Below, in pieces: positions 1 to 10,811 of a DNA stretch of 64,000 nt (the stretch's first letter is position 1; each line of letters opens with the position of its first letter). This DNA comes from Siderastrea siderea (lineage: Eukaryota; Cnidaria; Anthozoa; Scleractinia; Rhizangiidae). The notes beneath the pieces are model-generated. The model had not been told where the DNA came from and did no database searches. It saw only the letters and a list, made by a program, of their open reading frames with translations. A program made the translations under genes and the position numbers. Location of the stretch: NCBI GenBank assembly GCA_964030785.1, contig OZ034975.1, positions 43,076,569-43,140,568 of the forward strand, read 5' to 3'.

Positions 1-97
1 ATTCCGCAGTTCAAATATATGAATTTCATATATTCATAATTTCATCTTCATCTTTCCCGGGTATATTACGAACCAATTTAATGACCAGCTCCCAGTT

Positions 98-203
98 GGC
101 TTGTTAGCTCAATTGGTTAGAGCGCTGCACCGGTATCGCAGAGGTCAGGGTTCGAATCCCGGGAAGCCTGATTTTTTCAGGCTTTCTTTTCGCAACTGCT
201 TAA
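98..203 (+). mobile_element. tRNA-like SINE, 5' (head) part
   Basis: Positions 98-168 fold roughly like a tRNA, with an A box (TTAGCTCAATTGG) and a B box (GGTTCGAATCC). The acceptor stem has a mismatch at its sixth pair and the T stem is imperfect, so this reads as a tRNA-derived SINE head rather than a working tRNA. The anticodon-loop position would read GGT. The body continues to a TTAA at 200-203, where a DNA transposon interrupts it; the rest resumes at 1552. I recognise this repeat type from coral genomes, which is recollection and not a search. Confidence 0.7.
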
Positions 204-1551
204 GGCCGCGGGTGAGAGACTAGATCATCAGTATTCATTTATTTAAAGCGTATGCACGAAGTGCGACGAATAATAGCGACATTGCGCGAAATATTCATGA
301 GTAAGCTCTGCAGTATAAAATCTTTGGTTTAGGCATCAATGATTGCTCGTGCGTTTAATCATGTGGCAGGAAACATTGTGCATTTTAAGTATTGTTAAAT
401 AAAAATTTTCATAATAACAATAATTAATAAATGCGTTGAGCGCTTGCTTGTTGTATCTGTACCGTTCTTTTTATTCTTTATCTGTTAGTTGAAACGTTAA
501 TTGCAACTTTTTAGAATTTTTACAGCAAAACAAAACGAAAATAAAATACTGTTTCTATCTCTATCTCGAATATTTATCAACATCACCAATTTTGTGTCCA
601 ATATTTATCAACATCTGCGTCTTTCGTAAGTGGAACTCCGTGAAGTTCTTTCCGTGTATATATACACTGCTCCACAGACCGGAAAATAATAAAAGAGTTC
701 GATTTCGTCGTTCTTATTGGTTTTAATTAGTGTTTTATTCTACGTTTAAGCGGAAAAAATCCGCTTTGAAAATTTCGATAGTAAAACTCTCTTTCTATTT
801 TGTGTGCGGTATAAATATTAATTGGTTCAGCACCAATGCTTTTTTCTTTCGTTTATTTTCGACGGAAAACACAAACAGATTGCATGCAACCTATTGTTTG
901 TTTCTGGAGTGTTAACAATTGCTTCGTAATTTTTATATCCATAATTTACATAATAAAATATTCTTGGCTTAAACACTCGTGTTTCTTCGATAAACCTTCG
1001 GAAGCCCTAAAACCACCAATTTTGTGTCCAAGAATACAGCGCGGATATAAAATTTCCTGAACTGACACAGCAGACAGGTAAAATAGGTGTGTTGTAGGTT
1101 GTCACAACAGAAGTACTTTTTTCAAACAGGGTTTTTAACAGAAGTTTTAAGTCTTCAAATTTAAACAAGGACGATTTTACTAATTTAAAGGCTTATAACT
1201 TTCAGTGGAACTTGAAATCACAAAATTGGCTTCTGTTGTGACACAATAGAGGTTTTAACTGATCAACTAGTGGCAAAATCAAGAAGTTTAATGTCTTCTC
1301 CACGAGGAGAAAACTTGGACACGGAGTCGCGTTTTACCAAATCTTTACTTTGGAAGCTCAAAGCATCGCAAAGAAAAACAATTTATCGAAGGAAAAACAG
1401 TCTTGTTGCACTTCCAACATTCCTCAAGCCTTCTATTAAGTTTCAACGAAATCGGCTCCCAAACGATCAAGATCTAAAGCTTTTTAACGTACGACCTCCA
1501 CCAAAATTTTGCTTCATAAATTTATTCATGAGCAGCTTGTCACCCGCGGCC
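204..1551. mobile_element. TTAA-flanked DNA transposon inserted in the SINE
   Basis: The element has perfect 12-bp terminal inverted repeats (GGCCGCGGGTGA at the left, its complement at 1540-1551) and an exact TTAA duplication at 200-203 and 1552-1555. A TTAA target is typical of piggyBac and Kolobok elements. I see no transposase; an open frame at 1270-1638 has no recognisable domain and runs past the element end. It is probably non-autonomous. The interior is AT-rich, with a short direct repeat around 565-635. Confidence 0.75.
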
Positions 1552-1642
1552 TTAAGTTGCGTTAATAACTGCGAGGCTCTTCTTTACATTTATTTCTTTA
1601 TTCCGCAGTTCAAATATATGAATTTCATATATTCATAATTTC
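1552..1642 (+). mobile_element. SINE, 3' (tail) part, after the interruption
   Basis: This is the continuation of the element at 98-203. Removing 204-1551 plus one TTAA joins the two halves into a continuous repeat. Positions 1600-1642 are identical to 1-43, so a preceding copy ended at the left edge of the window. Without the insertion the repeat period would be about 247 bp. Confidence 0.65.
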
Positions 1643-1801
1643 GAAAATTAACATGTTCGAAAGAAAAATACTTTTTTGCCACACAGTTAAGGAGTTAAGT
1701 TTTTGTTCCATGCATGATTGGATAAGATATTTAACAAACTATGGCATCTGGCAATATTTTTTTGTCTAGTTTTAACCTTTTAATTATCTCCAGGAACTGA
1801 C

Positions 1802-4265
1802 CTTCATCCTTAGTTGCAGATGTCTTTAAAGTGTCCAGCTTCTCACTAACGTTTCCAATTTCAGTTCTTATCTCTTCGAGGTCGTCTCTGGTGTTATCTA
1901 TAAAGGAGAAGAAATTAATTCCTGGCCAAACGGAATCGCAAGTTAGCGCAAGTTGAAAACTTGAATTAACTTGCGATTCCGTTTGGACATGACTTGCGAT
2001 TGCTTGCGATGACTTGAGTTCACTTTGATCAAGCTCAAATTTGCACTCAAGTGAACGCAAGTTTTTCACCGTTTGGCCACCCAACGCAAGTCGATGCAAG
2101 TTGGTCTTAGTATTGTTTTCCTTTGTACGGGCCTGCGTGCAAGGCTGCGTCTGCTTGCAAGTCCGTTTGGCCACTCATCGCAAGTTTGTGTTCGCAAGTT
2201 CACATTTCCTAACTTGCGTTGACTTGCGACTCCGTTTGACCAGGGCTTAAGAAATGGAAAACGGTGATAAGCAATGAGAACCACAGGGAATTTAATACTT
2301 TTCAATGGCTTAATTCAGTCACGCATTCAAACCACCCTCTAAAAGTTAAAAAGGTTCTCAAAGGAAAGTCATCAGAAAAGTTGAGTCGCTTTTTGACTCT
2401 AAAAGAAAGGTTACTCAAAAGAAAGTCATGTTCCTATAATGAAAAATCCTTGAGTTCTAGTCGAAGACCACGATGTATATGTATTTAACAAAGTGTGATA
2501 TTATAAGGTACCTTGAAAACTTGAGCCATGTCATGCAGTTCAATCTTCGATAAAACGTGACTGAAAATTTGGAATGAACTGAAGTTCTTTAATTAAACTT
2601 GGTACAGTTTGTTTTCCCGTGAAAATTTTCACTGCTGGGAAGTATTACAACAAATACAGAATTTTTACATTCAGCAGGAGAAGTTAAAAGATTAAAAACT
2701 TTAGAGAACTGACCTTCGTCTTCAGTTGAAGTTGCCTTCAGAGTGTCCAGCTTCTCATTAATGCCACCAATTTCACTTTTCAGTTCGCTTTTCATCTGTT
2801 CGAGGTCGTCTCTGATTTTACCTGAGTGTAAAGATTGGAAAAATGTTTATTCATTGACATTCATCAGGTAATTAAAATAACTGGAGATTTTCACATCACT
2901 TACAAAAACGTTCTTTAAACCGATCCGACTTTTTTCTTCGAAATTTTCGGTGACTTCTGTCCACCTTCATCAGAGCTTAACTGGTTGGTGCTCGCGCTTA
3001 CAAGCTCGTGCGTTGTTGATGACGTCCCTGATTTTGAATTAACGGCATATCTAACTACGGAAAGAGGCACTCCACCGGCGACGCCGTGAACTACTGATCG
3101 CAATACTGGTTAAAGCTATGAACCCTTTTTGTCCCTTTATTGTATTGTGTTGAATTAATGTCCAATTCATTGCAGAATCCTTTGGCACATTAGACTTTCA
3201 AACAGAGTTCTAATCAGATATATTCGAGCCAGTTGAAGGTTGCACTTACTTAGTCCGTTGCTGCTTACAAGTTGATATTCAGAGGCGTAGCCAGGGGGTG
3301 CTAGATTGCCCATGGCTCCCCCCTCGGGTATGAAATAACAATAAAAACAAAGCAAATCAGCTATCTCATGAAAACCCAGTCACGCTTTTGGATTTGTAAG
3401 TTCAGTGATTCATTGCCATACAAAATAATACGCTTTCAAAATGGCACAGTGCTTATTGCACAGCCACATATAGCACATGTTTATTAGTGACTCTTCATAC
3501 TGGACCCCCCCAGAGAGAAAACCTGGCTACGCCCCTGATAGCATTCCTTCCAAAATCACCGAGCGCCAGCTATGAGGCACCAGAGAGGGCGAAATCTAAA
3601 TCCTATCCAACATTAATATTCATACCTCCCATCTCTTCAAGTTTGTCCTTGATGTTATCTTCGTCTTTCTTCCACTCCTTCAGCAGCTCTTTATAGTGTT
3701 CCTCCATGTCAGGATCCATGCTCTCGGTCTTCAGTCGATTGATAGCGGCTCCATAACTCGGTCCAGCTCCCAGTCCCATCAGTGCATTACTGATATCCTG
3801 CCAGTAGCTGTTAAATGTTGGTTCATCCACAGAAGCCTTGCTAGCATGGCCATAGACGTTGTTTCTGTAATATTTGACTCTGACTATGTTAGCTTCAATA
3901 CTAACATCTGAAGCAGGTGGAATAACGTCCCAGCTGCCAGTACTGGTGGGAGGACTCAAGCCACATATATTCCTCAGCAGCAACACCAATAGTGTGATGT
4001 CAAAGTTTGCTGATGAGACAGAAGAATGGATGGTAGGATACAAATGCCCCCATTGTGTAGCGTTGAGAATTCTCTTTTTCCTGAGGCACTGCAGTGTAGG
4101 ATGTGCTGGGGGAAGTGTCAAAATTCGATGCAGGCCTGCTGGGGGGTGTATATTGTTGAATATGTCTCTCAGGGCCTGAGATCCCACATCCACCAGGAGA
4201 CGACATAGGCGGGCGTAATTAGTTGTCTCCTTGGTGGATGCAAATGGCGGCGCAGCAGAAGCCAT
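1802..4265 (-). CDS. DZIP3-like HEPN-domain gene with coil exons (3' end not found)
   Basis: The coding start is at 4265, in an exon whose acceptor is at 4294-4295. The first coding exon (3626-4265) ends in phase 1 at a GT donor. Two short exons, 2714-2821 (108 bp) and 1802-1897 (96 bp), are also phase 1 at both ends. They encode related charged coils, each beginning around RDDLE, containing EKLDTLK and ending in DEG before the donor. Residues 15-200 resemble the DZIP3/hRUL138-like HEPN module, with the RNNVYGH motif (R134 to H140) matching the HEPN R-x(4-6)-H signature. In corals such modules often head multi-domain proteins thought to act in immunity; that role is inference here. Later exons must lie left of the window or are lost. 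Confidence 0.7.
1919..2246. mobile_element. TTAA-flanked inverted-repeat element rich in CTTGCG
   Basis: The ends match as inverted repeats over about 30 bp (left CCTGGCCAAACGGAATCGCA). TTAA occurs at 1915-1918 and 2247-2250. The interior is packed with CTTGCG/CGCAAG words in both orientations. It sits in the intron just upstream of the last coil exon of the HEPN gene. Confidence 0.6.
2965..3054 (-). CDS. Possible extra small exon of the DZIP3-like gene
   Basis: An AG at 3055-3056 and a GT at 2963-2964 bound a 90-bp open segment. It would keep phase 1 at both ends and finish with ...SSDEG, the same ending as the two neighbouring coil exons. Its body is Ser/Thr-rich rather than coiled, and the acceptor has a weak pyrimidine tract. 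It may be a decayed or alternative exon. Confidence 0.3.
3280..3537. mobile_element. hAT-like short inverted-repeat element
   Basis: Its terminal repeats are CAGAGGCGTAGCCAGG and the complement CCTGGCTACGCCCCTG. The CAG-starting end is typical of hAT elements. A clean 8-bp duplication is not visible. Confidence 0.5.
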
Positions 4266-4293
4266 GAAATGATGAATGGACCGACGTCAAACC
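3626..4293 (-). CDS. Main HEPN exon of the DZIP3-like gene
   Basis: The exon starts after an acceptor at 4294-4295, carries 28 bases of leader, then ATG at 4265. It encodes about 213 residues before the donor after GGGAG. Read through, the frame would stop six residues later. The coding stretch is intact, with no frameshift. The protein has an N-terminal hydrophobic helix pair, a run of hydrophobic residues near 90-100, and the HEPN motif at 134-140. The tail is strongly charged and leads into the coil exons. Confidence 0.75.
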
Positions 4294-4722
4294 CTACAAA
4301 ATGTAAGAATAAGGCAGATGTTACATTGGTTTTCTTTCAAGTTTACATTGTCACAAGCCCTACATTCCATGAACAGACCTCATTTGAATATTTGCCAAGC
4401 TAAAATAAATGACAGACCATTCTAATTAAAGAAAAAAATATCTCTTTCTCTTTCTTTCTTTTTTTCCCGAGGTTATACGAATTTATTTCAAATACACGGA
4501 CCACTACTTTCAATCCCACCCCTGTGTTGCCCACTTCTTTGGATAGTTGGAACTAAAAATCTTTCAGAAAAGATAGCAAAGAATTGAGATTGATTCCGAA
4601 ATGTGAATTGATCCATTAATATTGAAACATAAAAGAACCTCAGAGCATGGACAAAGGGGTTGGGGCGGGAGAGGGGGAGGGGGGGGGGCCTAAAATACTA
4701 CGTAACAATTGATCGCGCTTAC

Positions 4723-4798
4723 CTTTGGAATTTAATTTCTCCGCAGTTTTCACCAGGCGACAGGAAGTACAATGGCAACTTTTAGGACGCTAATATTC
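4723..4798 (-). other. Leader-like exon G (most proximal)
   Basis: An acceptor (TTTTGTAG) precedes it and a donor GTAAGCGCG follows. It is the most divergent member but keeps TACTTCCTGTCGCC and AACTGCGGAG. It has an in-frame stop early on. Confidence 0.45.
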
Positions 4799-5424
4799 CT
4801 ACAAAATGAAAATGTTATTGAGGAGCTCTAATCTATTCGGTTATAAAAGTGGAGTTTTTTGCTTCTGCATTATTTTAACATCAATTGTTTTACAACTTTG
4901 TGAAAACAGGTCAATCTTTCCTTGCATGAACGCTTCTTACGAAACTGTCACCGCTCAGTTCTCAGGAAACAGGTGAGACCTCTAGATAACGAGAGGATGT
5001 GAGGGATCGGAGGGGCTTCATAACATGACAGACACGATAAAAAAACAACACTTTACACAACGAGAGTGATGGACACAATACTGTCATGATCTCTTGTTTC
5101 ATTTTGTGTATATTAACTAAATACAGCAGATCTGGCTCCTTACGCTTTCGTTTTGACATCCGTGTTCAATTGTGTTTAGATCGACTTTCAGCACTTCTTC
5201 TTTAGAAATTTCTACTGTAAATTGTGTGTGGACGAGAACTATTTAAGTTGATGGTTGTTAATTAAAATCATGTAAATCGTACAATAAAGGCTTTTCAGAA
5301 AGGGAACAAGTGGGCACCGGCGTTTTATAGTTTTGCTCACTAAGGGTGAATTGGTAGAATCCATTAAGTTGTGCTTCCGTTTCAAGGCTGGTGCTTTTCA
5401 TGAATGATTCTAACGCATGCTTAC

Positions 5425-5493
5425 CTGTGGGTTGCCAATCGATTCACAGTTATCAGGAATTGAAGAATGAGGCACTGGAGAGAAGAAGCATTT
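5425..5493 (-). other. Leader-like exon F (short type)
   Basis: It lies between TTTTCAG and GTAAGCATG. One frame is fully open and ends CESIGNPQ, aligning with the open frames of exons D and B. Confidence 0.5.
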
Positions 5494-5969
5494 CTGAAAA
5501 CAAACATCAAGCAAACATCAAGCTATTAAACGCCGACAGATAACAGGAAGTTAAATCAACTTAGCTACCTCGATTCTCGGTAATCGCGAATGAATATTTC
5601 TCGCCGGCTTCACAAAGCAATTTACAAAACTTATCAAGTCCTTATCCGGATCCGCTGAATGTAATCAACGGGACTTCAAAAGAGAAAGGCCATATCATCC
5701 ACACTGAACAGATCGGGATTAGATGCAATATCTCGCAAATCAGAAGCCTAATTGTGCAGAATCGATCGTTTATCAAGAATACAACTGAACGCAAAGGTTT
5801 TTATACTCGCGTGCTTTCGCACGCAGATCAAGAACTACTACAGGAGTCCTACAGTTCACGAACACTAAAAGTTAAATTACCTTTATACTAATGAAATTTA
5901 TTGCCAAGAAAATTACGGAAATCATTTCGGCAACAGGCAGGTCTTTAAATGCCAAAACAATGTCCTCAC

Positions 5970-6078
5970 CTTCTCTTCGTGTTGAGCCTTTTGCTGTTTC
6001 TTTCTACAATTACAGCACTTTAATAGCGATTCCAAATCGATTCACATTTCTTAAGAAAGTTGCAGAGGCGATGTATAC
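5970..6078 (-). other. Leader-like exon E (long type)
   Basis: It lies between TTTTTTCAG and GTGAGGACA. It shares GTGAATCGATTTGGAAT with the other copies. Confidence 0.45.
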
Positions 6079-6205
6079 CTGAAAAAATTAACGTAATTAT
6101 AAGCATCCCTTGCTGTAGTCGATAGTCCTGTCACTTAAATTTTCACATTAAAATGTGCTTTTGAATTGTTTCACTGATTTCATTAAAGTGATCGTAGTTG
6201 CCTAC

Positions 6206-6312
6206 CTTTGTCCAATGTGAAGTGTTTCGTTTAAGTTCTCAACAGGTTGCAAATCGATCCACAGTCGTCAGGAAGGTGCAAAGAGTGCTGCCCCGAAAAG
6301 TTAACGCATTTG
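6206..6312 (-). other. Leader-like exon D (short type)
   Basis: It lies between TTTTAATAG and GTAGGCAAC. One frame reads ...LPDDCGSICNL... before a stop, matching exons B and F. Confidence 0.5.
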
Positions 6313-6772
6313 CTATTAAAACAAACATGAAACGAACATTAGCATATCAGTCCCGTCACGCGAATTGTCGTGTGTAGCTTTTGCTATTTGCACTGAGGAA
6401 TTCATGGCTTCTCGCAAAAATGTTTTCACATAAAGACATTTATAAAGCCTCTTGGGTCCCTTTCGGGTCCGCTGATCTTCTAAGAGGCTCTCGGAAAGAG
6501 ACGTCCGTCGATTCAACTGAACAGATGCAGTTTTCCTAGAACAGTTTAGAATCGCTTATCCGGCCGGGCATCTGAATGCAAACTGGTCGAGTGCTGTCGA
6601 TTAGAAGAACTCATCAACTTCAAGCAAACTCACTAACGAGTACTGACAAAAAAATATATTTAGGGAACAGCTTAATTTCATCGCTTTATGTAGTTCTTAA
6701 AAGTAAGAACGTACCATTACATTAATATGCTTCGCTGGCATAATTTCACTGCACACTTCTCGGCTTGCTTAC

Positions 6773-6901
6773 CTCGTCTTTTCGCAGGAATTTGCGTGAA
6801 CTTTCCCTTTCTGTCTAAAATTACTCCATCCAGCGGGTCCAGATCTATTCTCAGTCACCAAAAAAGTACAACTATGATGGTCTTGGAGCAGCGATGTATT
6901 C
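6773..6901 (-). other. Leader-like exon C (long type)
   Basis: It lies between TTGTTTCAG and GTAAGCAAG. It is closely similar to exon A across its full length. Confidence 0.5.
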
Positions 6902-7730
6902 CTGAAACAAACAATTATCAGTGAACATGCATCAAGGACATATTGAGATTAAGCTGTCGTTTTATGACATAACCAGTCATTAATAAAATCAGTGTAGACA
7001 AGCCGTGGAGTCACATTAGCTAGTTTACATGATTTGTAGTCCTCGGTGAGAATATAAATTTTTCTTCACCTTGAAAAGCGAGTAACTCATTTCTCATATG
7101 TAGTCTAAGACGGCAATCCCTGCGCTAAACCGCACCCTGAATTAAAAGGGGCGTAGGGAAAGATCACGAGATCAGAAGCAGTCTTTCGGAAATTAAAGAA
7201 ACACCGCATATAAATGCACAGTGCAAAACATAGGTCGGGCCTCTAAACAACACTTGCGATACGCTAAAGTGATTGCATTCTGCATTCGTCCCTGACAAGC
7301 TTTACTGTCCGCCTTTCATATTTTCGTACATTCAGTCCTCCCGTATGTTTAAATTTCGCACAGGGAAGTTCTGAGTATCAAATGAATCAGAATGTTTCTC
7401 ATTAAGTGTTTTAAACAAAATCGATCTTTTCAAGAACTGCCACTGAGGATGCTACACTAGGTAGCAACTTCAGATATGAGATTTAGGGGGCATAAATCGA
7501 ACCGATAGTATAGTTTCAAGCAAAGTTTAAAAATAAAACACACCCTTTCAGAGGTAGCTTTCAGAAATAGCTGGCAAATATAACTCGGAGTCACTAGAGG
7601 TTTTATATTCAGTTGCAATAAAATCATATATTTTATGAAACGCCGGCTTGCCTCGATTACTGGCATCGTCAATCAAAACGCTCAGTCAAAATACTGCGTA
7701 CGCTACATAATTTCATTCCCAAGTGCCTAC

Positions 7731-7821
7731 CTTTGGCTAAAATGAAGTCAAAACGCTTGCAAGTCGATTCGCAGTCACCACGAAGGAACAAAGACTGTGG
7801 TCCTGAAGAGTTATTGCATTC
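7731..7821 (-). other. Leader-like exon B (short type)
   Basis: It lies between TTGTTTCAG and GTAGGCACT. One frame is open throughout and contains three cysteines (ECNNS...GDCESTCKRF). Confidence 0.5.
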
Positions 7822-8269
7822 CTGAAACAAACATAAAACGAACATTCGTATGTTCTTAGCGGAACGCAAAGTGTCTAATCAAGCTTTTGCTACCTAACTG
7901 AGTTCCCAGTTTTCAGTACTGCATGAGCAGAACGTCACAGCGATTTATGAAACCTCTTGGGTCCCTTTCGGGTCTGCTAATGTTTTCAGACGCTCTCTGA
8001 AAGAGAAAAGCTGTCAACTCGACTGGGCTCATCTGATGCAATTTTCGTTGAAGCTGAAGCCAATATTATTCAGAACAGAATCGCTTATCCGGTGGGAAAC
8101 TGAATGCAACGTTTTTGCTGGTGAGTTGTCGATCAAAAGAATCAACTTTGGATGCAAGCAAATCAAACTTACTGACAAGATTATTTAGGAACAGGTAAAC
8201 GCGGAAGATAATGACATACCATTACAAAAATACACTTCGGTGGCATTTCGTTACACTCATCTTTCTTAC

Positions 8270-8390
8270 CTAAACAGGCTGTTTATAAAAGTGCTCCTTT
8301 CTATTTAAATTATTCCATTCAGCGGTTCCAAATCTACTCGCAGCCGCCAAGGAAGTACAGCTACGATCTTGAAGAGGTTTATATCTATTC
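8270..8390 (-). other. Leader-like exon A (most distal, long type)
   Basis: It lies between TCGTTTCAG and GTAAGAAAG. In the frame aligned with exon B it has several stops; another frame is open to its end. Confidence 0.5.
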
Positions 8391-9699
8391 CTGAAACGAG
8401 CAATTAGCAATGAACACCAAGCTTCCGCTGAATAACACTGTTCGTGTTTTAAAGAACCAGTCATTAATTAAATCAGTCTAGACAAGACATGGAGTCACGC
8501 GATCAAGCGAAGTGAATTTTAAAATTTACATTACCTGCAGAAGTGAATGTTCCTCGATCACCACATAACAGGAGGAAATGAATGTTTATTGAAAATCGAT
8601 TTAGGAGATCTTGCAGATCTTGGGTCAAGACCGCCACGCCAAGCCGCATTCCCCGAAATGTAAGGGGCGTATGGCCGATCACGGGATCAGAATCAGTCAT
8701 TCACGTGATATGGAAAATGCAGATAGCCTTTCATTCTATAAAAACACGCCTCTAAACGTTGGGCGAATCACATTCGCCCATGGGAATCTTTATTGTTCGC
8801 CCTTCATGTTTCTTAGGGACGCACCATTAGAAATGTGGGGGCGGGTGAGGGGGTACAAAAACAAAACCACAAAATTCCCCCGGAGCAAAAAAAGGAAAGT
8901 AACCAGAAAAAAAAAATTCCTGTATGGACAACCGACGCGATTGCACATCCATATTACACAGTTTGAACAACACACCTGGAAAGGAAAATGGTTAGAAATC
9001 CCCCTCCCCCAACACCTTTCCCACAAATTCAGCCCAAAATGCATTTCAGGTATCTCATATTACAAAAAATTCTCAGTTTGTACCAAGATTTGAGATACAA
9101 ATTTGATCAACCCGATGTTCTTGCTGATCTTTGTAGCTGCCAATATTAAAATACAAGCCAAGTGATACTTTGTTTAATTTATAATAGTTATATTACAAGA
9201 TATTGTTAAGAAAGTCAAAAGTTCCACGTGTACACAAGTTAGGATGAATTTGGCGTTGTATCTATCTGTAAAGTTAACAACTGTGGATAAAAGTAAATGT
9301 CCCACTCAAAATCACCAGTCACATAGCAGGCATAGGTGTATTAGGTAAAACTAAGACAACTAAACTAAAACAAAATATCACGAATGATTTGCAAAACATA
9401 AAAAATTAGTAGAAATGGTGGAAATAGTGCATTCTACAAGGAAACTTCAAACTAACAGAAGGTTGTGTTTGTTTGATTGGTTGGATTTAATCACTCATCT
9501 TCTATTGGTGAAAAAAAGCATTTTTGGTTGTGCAACTTTTTTAACCGCTACTGAACTCGGTTCAAACAGCTGAACATGTTGAATAGTTTAATATCAACCG
9601 TTCCAACCAGGAATGGAAGTGTTCTATTGGGACACTACAACCATGTCATGGCGCTAAACAGCTCTTTCTGTAAAAATCCCCACATTTAATTTTAAGTTT

Positions 9700-9990
9700 A
9701 ATTCCTTGATTCATTTACTAATTCGTTTGTTTGTTCATTCACTAATTTGTTTGTTTGTTCCTTTATTCCTTTGTTCATTCATCCATACATCCATCCACTG
9801 ATTTTATTCTTTCATAAACCCATTCACTTTTGTATCTTCTATTTCTTCTCTTGCTGTTTCATTCCTGTGTCCAGTCACTCGTTCTTCCACTTGTTCATTC
9901 ATTCTTCATTTATTCGTTCGTTCATCGGTTCATCCACTCAAGCATTCTTCTAGTAACTCATTCACATTGTATAATCCATTCCTTTCTTTT
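9700..9990. repeat. Degenerate ATTC/GTTTGTTT microsatellite
   Basis: Repeated four-base words (TTCA, GTTT, ATCC) produce Ser/Phe/His-rich false open frames. Confidence 0.7.
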
Positions 9991-10778
9991 CTGTTCCATT
10001 TCTTCAAATGTTTGTTCAGCAAGGCAGAGGATCATTGATGTCTCCCCAACGGAGTACTTGATTTGTTCCCTTTGCAGAGTGTAAGCTTGTGGTCAGAGAA
10101 TCCATTCTACCATCATACAAACCAAACACTCCTCCTAAAAAAACAAAAGTATTGCCTTAAGGCTCCTATTTTAGCAAAAATCTTATTAAGGAAATTAGAA
10201 ATAAGGCAAGTGTTTCCAAATTGTGTTCTTTCTGTGCTTCCACAGAATTAGGGGAAACGGTTAGAAATAAACCAGAGCCGTGGAGGGGGGGGGGGGGGGT
10301 CTTTCTATGCCACTAATAAATGCAAAATGGTATGCTGAACCATATGGTTTACCAAGCATCAAGCTTATTAGTATTTTGGGGTTGCTATTTCGTTACCGTA
10401 CACGTAACGCAATTATCACTTTTGTCATGAGAAAGCATGTTGTACAATTCATGTTCAAATTTTGTTGCAGTAAAGTTTGTTTTGTGTCAGAGATTTGTGT
10501 GATTTCTTGATGTTAAGAAAAGGCATAACTATTTTATATGGAGGCCTACCAACCCTGTATTAGCAACATGCCTCTCCTCTTACCTAGCTGCAAACCCCAT
10601 CAGAGATGACGCTTTCAGGGTAATTGAAGGCTTAACACAAAGTCATTGTTTGCATCTTAAAAGAATTTCGCATTTTAAGACATGTGGCCCCTTAAAGAAT
10701 GTGCTCCCATCTCTCATTTCTCCCTTTCAAAAGCCCCTTTTCTGGGGGGGGGGGGGGGGGGGGAGAAGGGAGGGGCCA

Positions 10779-10784
10779 TTTAAT
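10779..10784 (-). terminator. Candidate polyadenylation signal of the desulfhydrase gene
   Basis: ATTAAA lies 27 bases beyond the stop codon on the minus strand. It is a common variant signal; a downstream G/T-rich element was not assessed. Confidence 0.35.
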
Positions 10785-10811
10785 ATAAGCCCAGGGCTCA
10801 ACTGTGGAAAT

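Larger units (their letters stand above)
4723..8390 (-). other. Tandem array of duplicated leader exons upstream of the HEPN gene
   Basis: Seven short segments, each with an acceptor and a GT donor, share a core close to CTTCC-TGACGACTG-GAATCGAT. Apart from the last one they alternate between a short type (5425, 6206, 7731) and a long type (5970, 6773, 8270), about 540-570 bp apart within each pair. The flanking intron sequence is duplicated too: 6430-6630 matches 7950-8150, and 7100-7260 matches 8620-8800. So a roughly 1.5-kb unit was copied in tandem, with an older third pair. The array ends just upstream of the HEPN exon acceptor, on the same strand. Most members have stops, so they probably serve as alternative 5' untranslated exons. 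Confidence 0.6.
8391..10811. other. Intergenic region with no gene seen
   Basis: It holds the distal part of the duplicated unit (to about 8800), then AT-rich sequence. A degenerate ATTC/TTTG microsatellite lies at 9700-9990 and G-runs at about 10286 and 10745. Open frames at 8611-9093 and 9747-10084 are low-complexity or unlike any family I know. Confidence 0.5.

Noticed and set aside
98..168. A functional tRNA gene
   Set aside because: Stem mismatches, the poorly paired T arm and the surrounding repeat with a second tail copy point to a SINE head.
1270..1638. 122-codon frame as transposase of the 204-1551 element
   Set aside because: No catalytic motif, and it runs out of the element into the SINE tail.
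8611..9093. 160-codon plus-strand frame
   Set aside because: It begins within the duplicated intron copy and its basic composition comes from A-rich sequence; no family resemblance.
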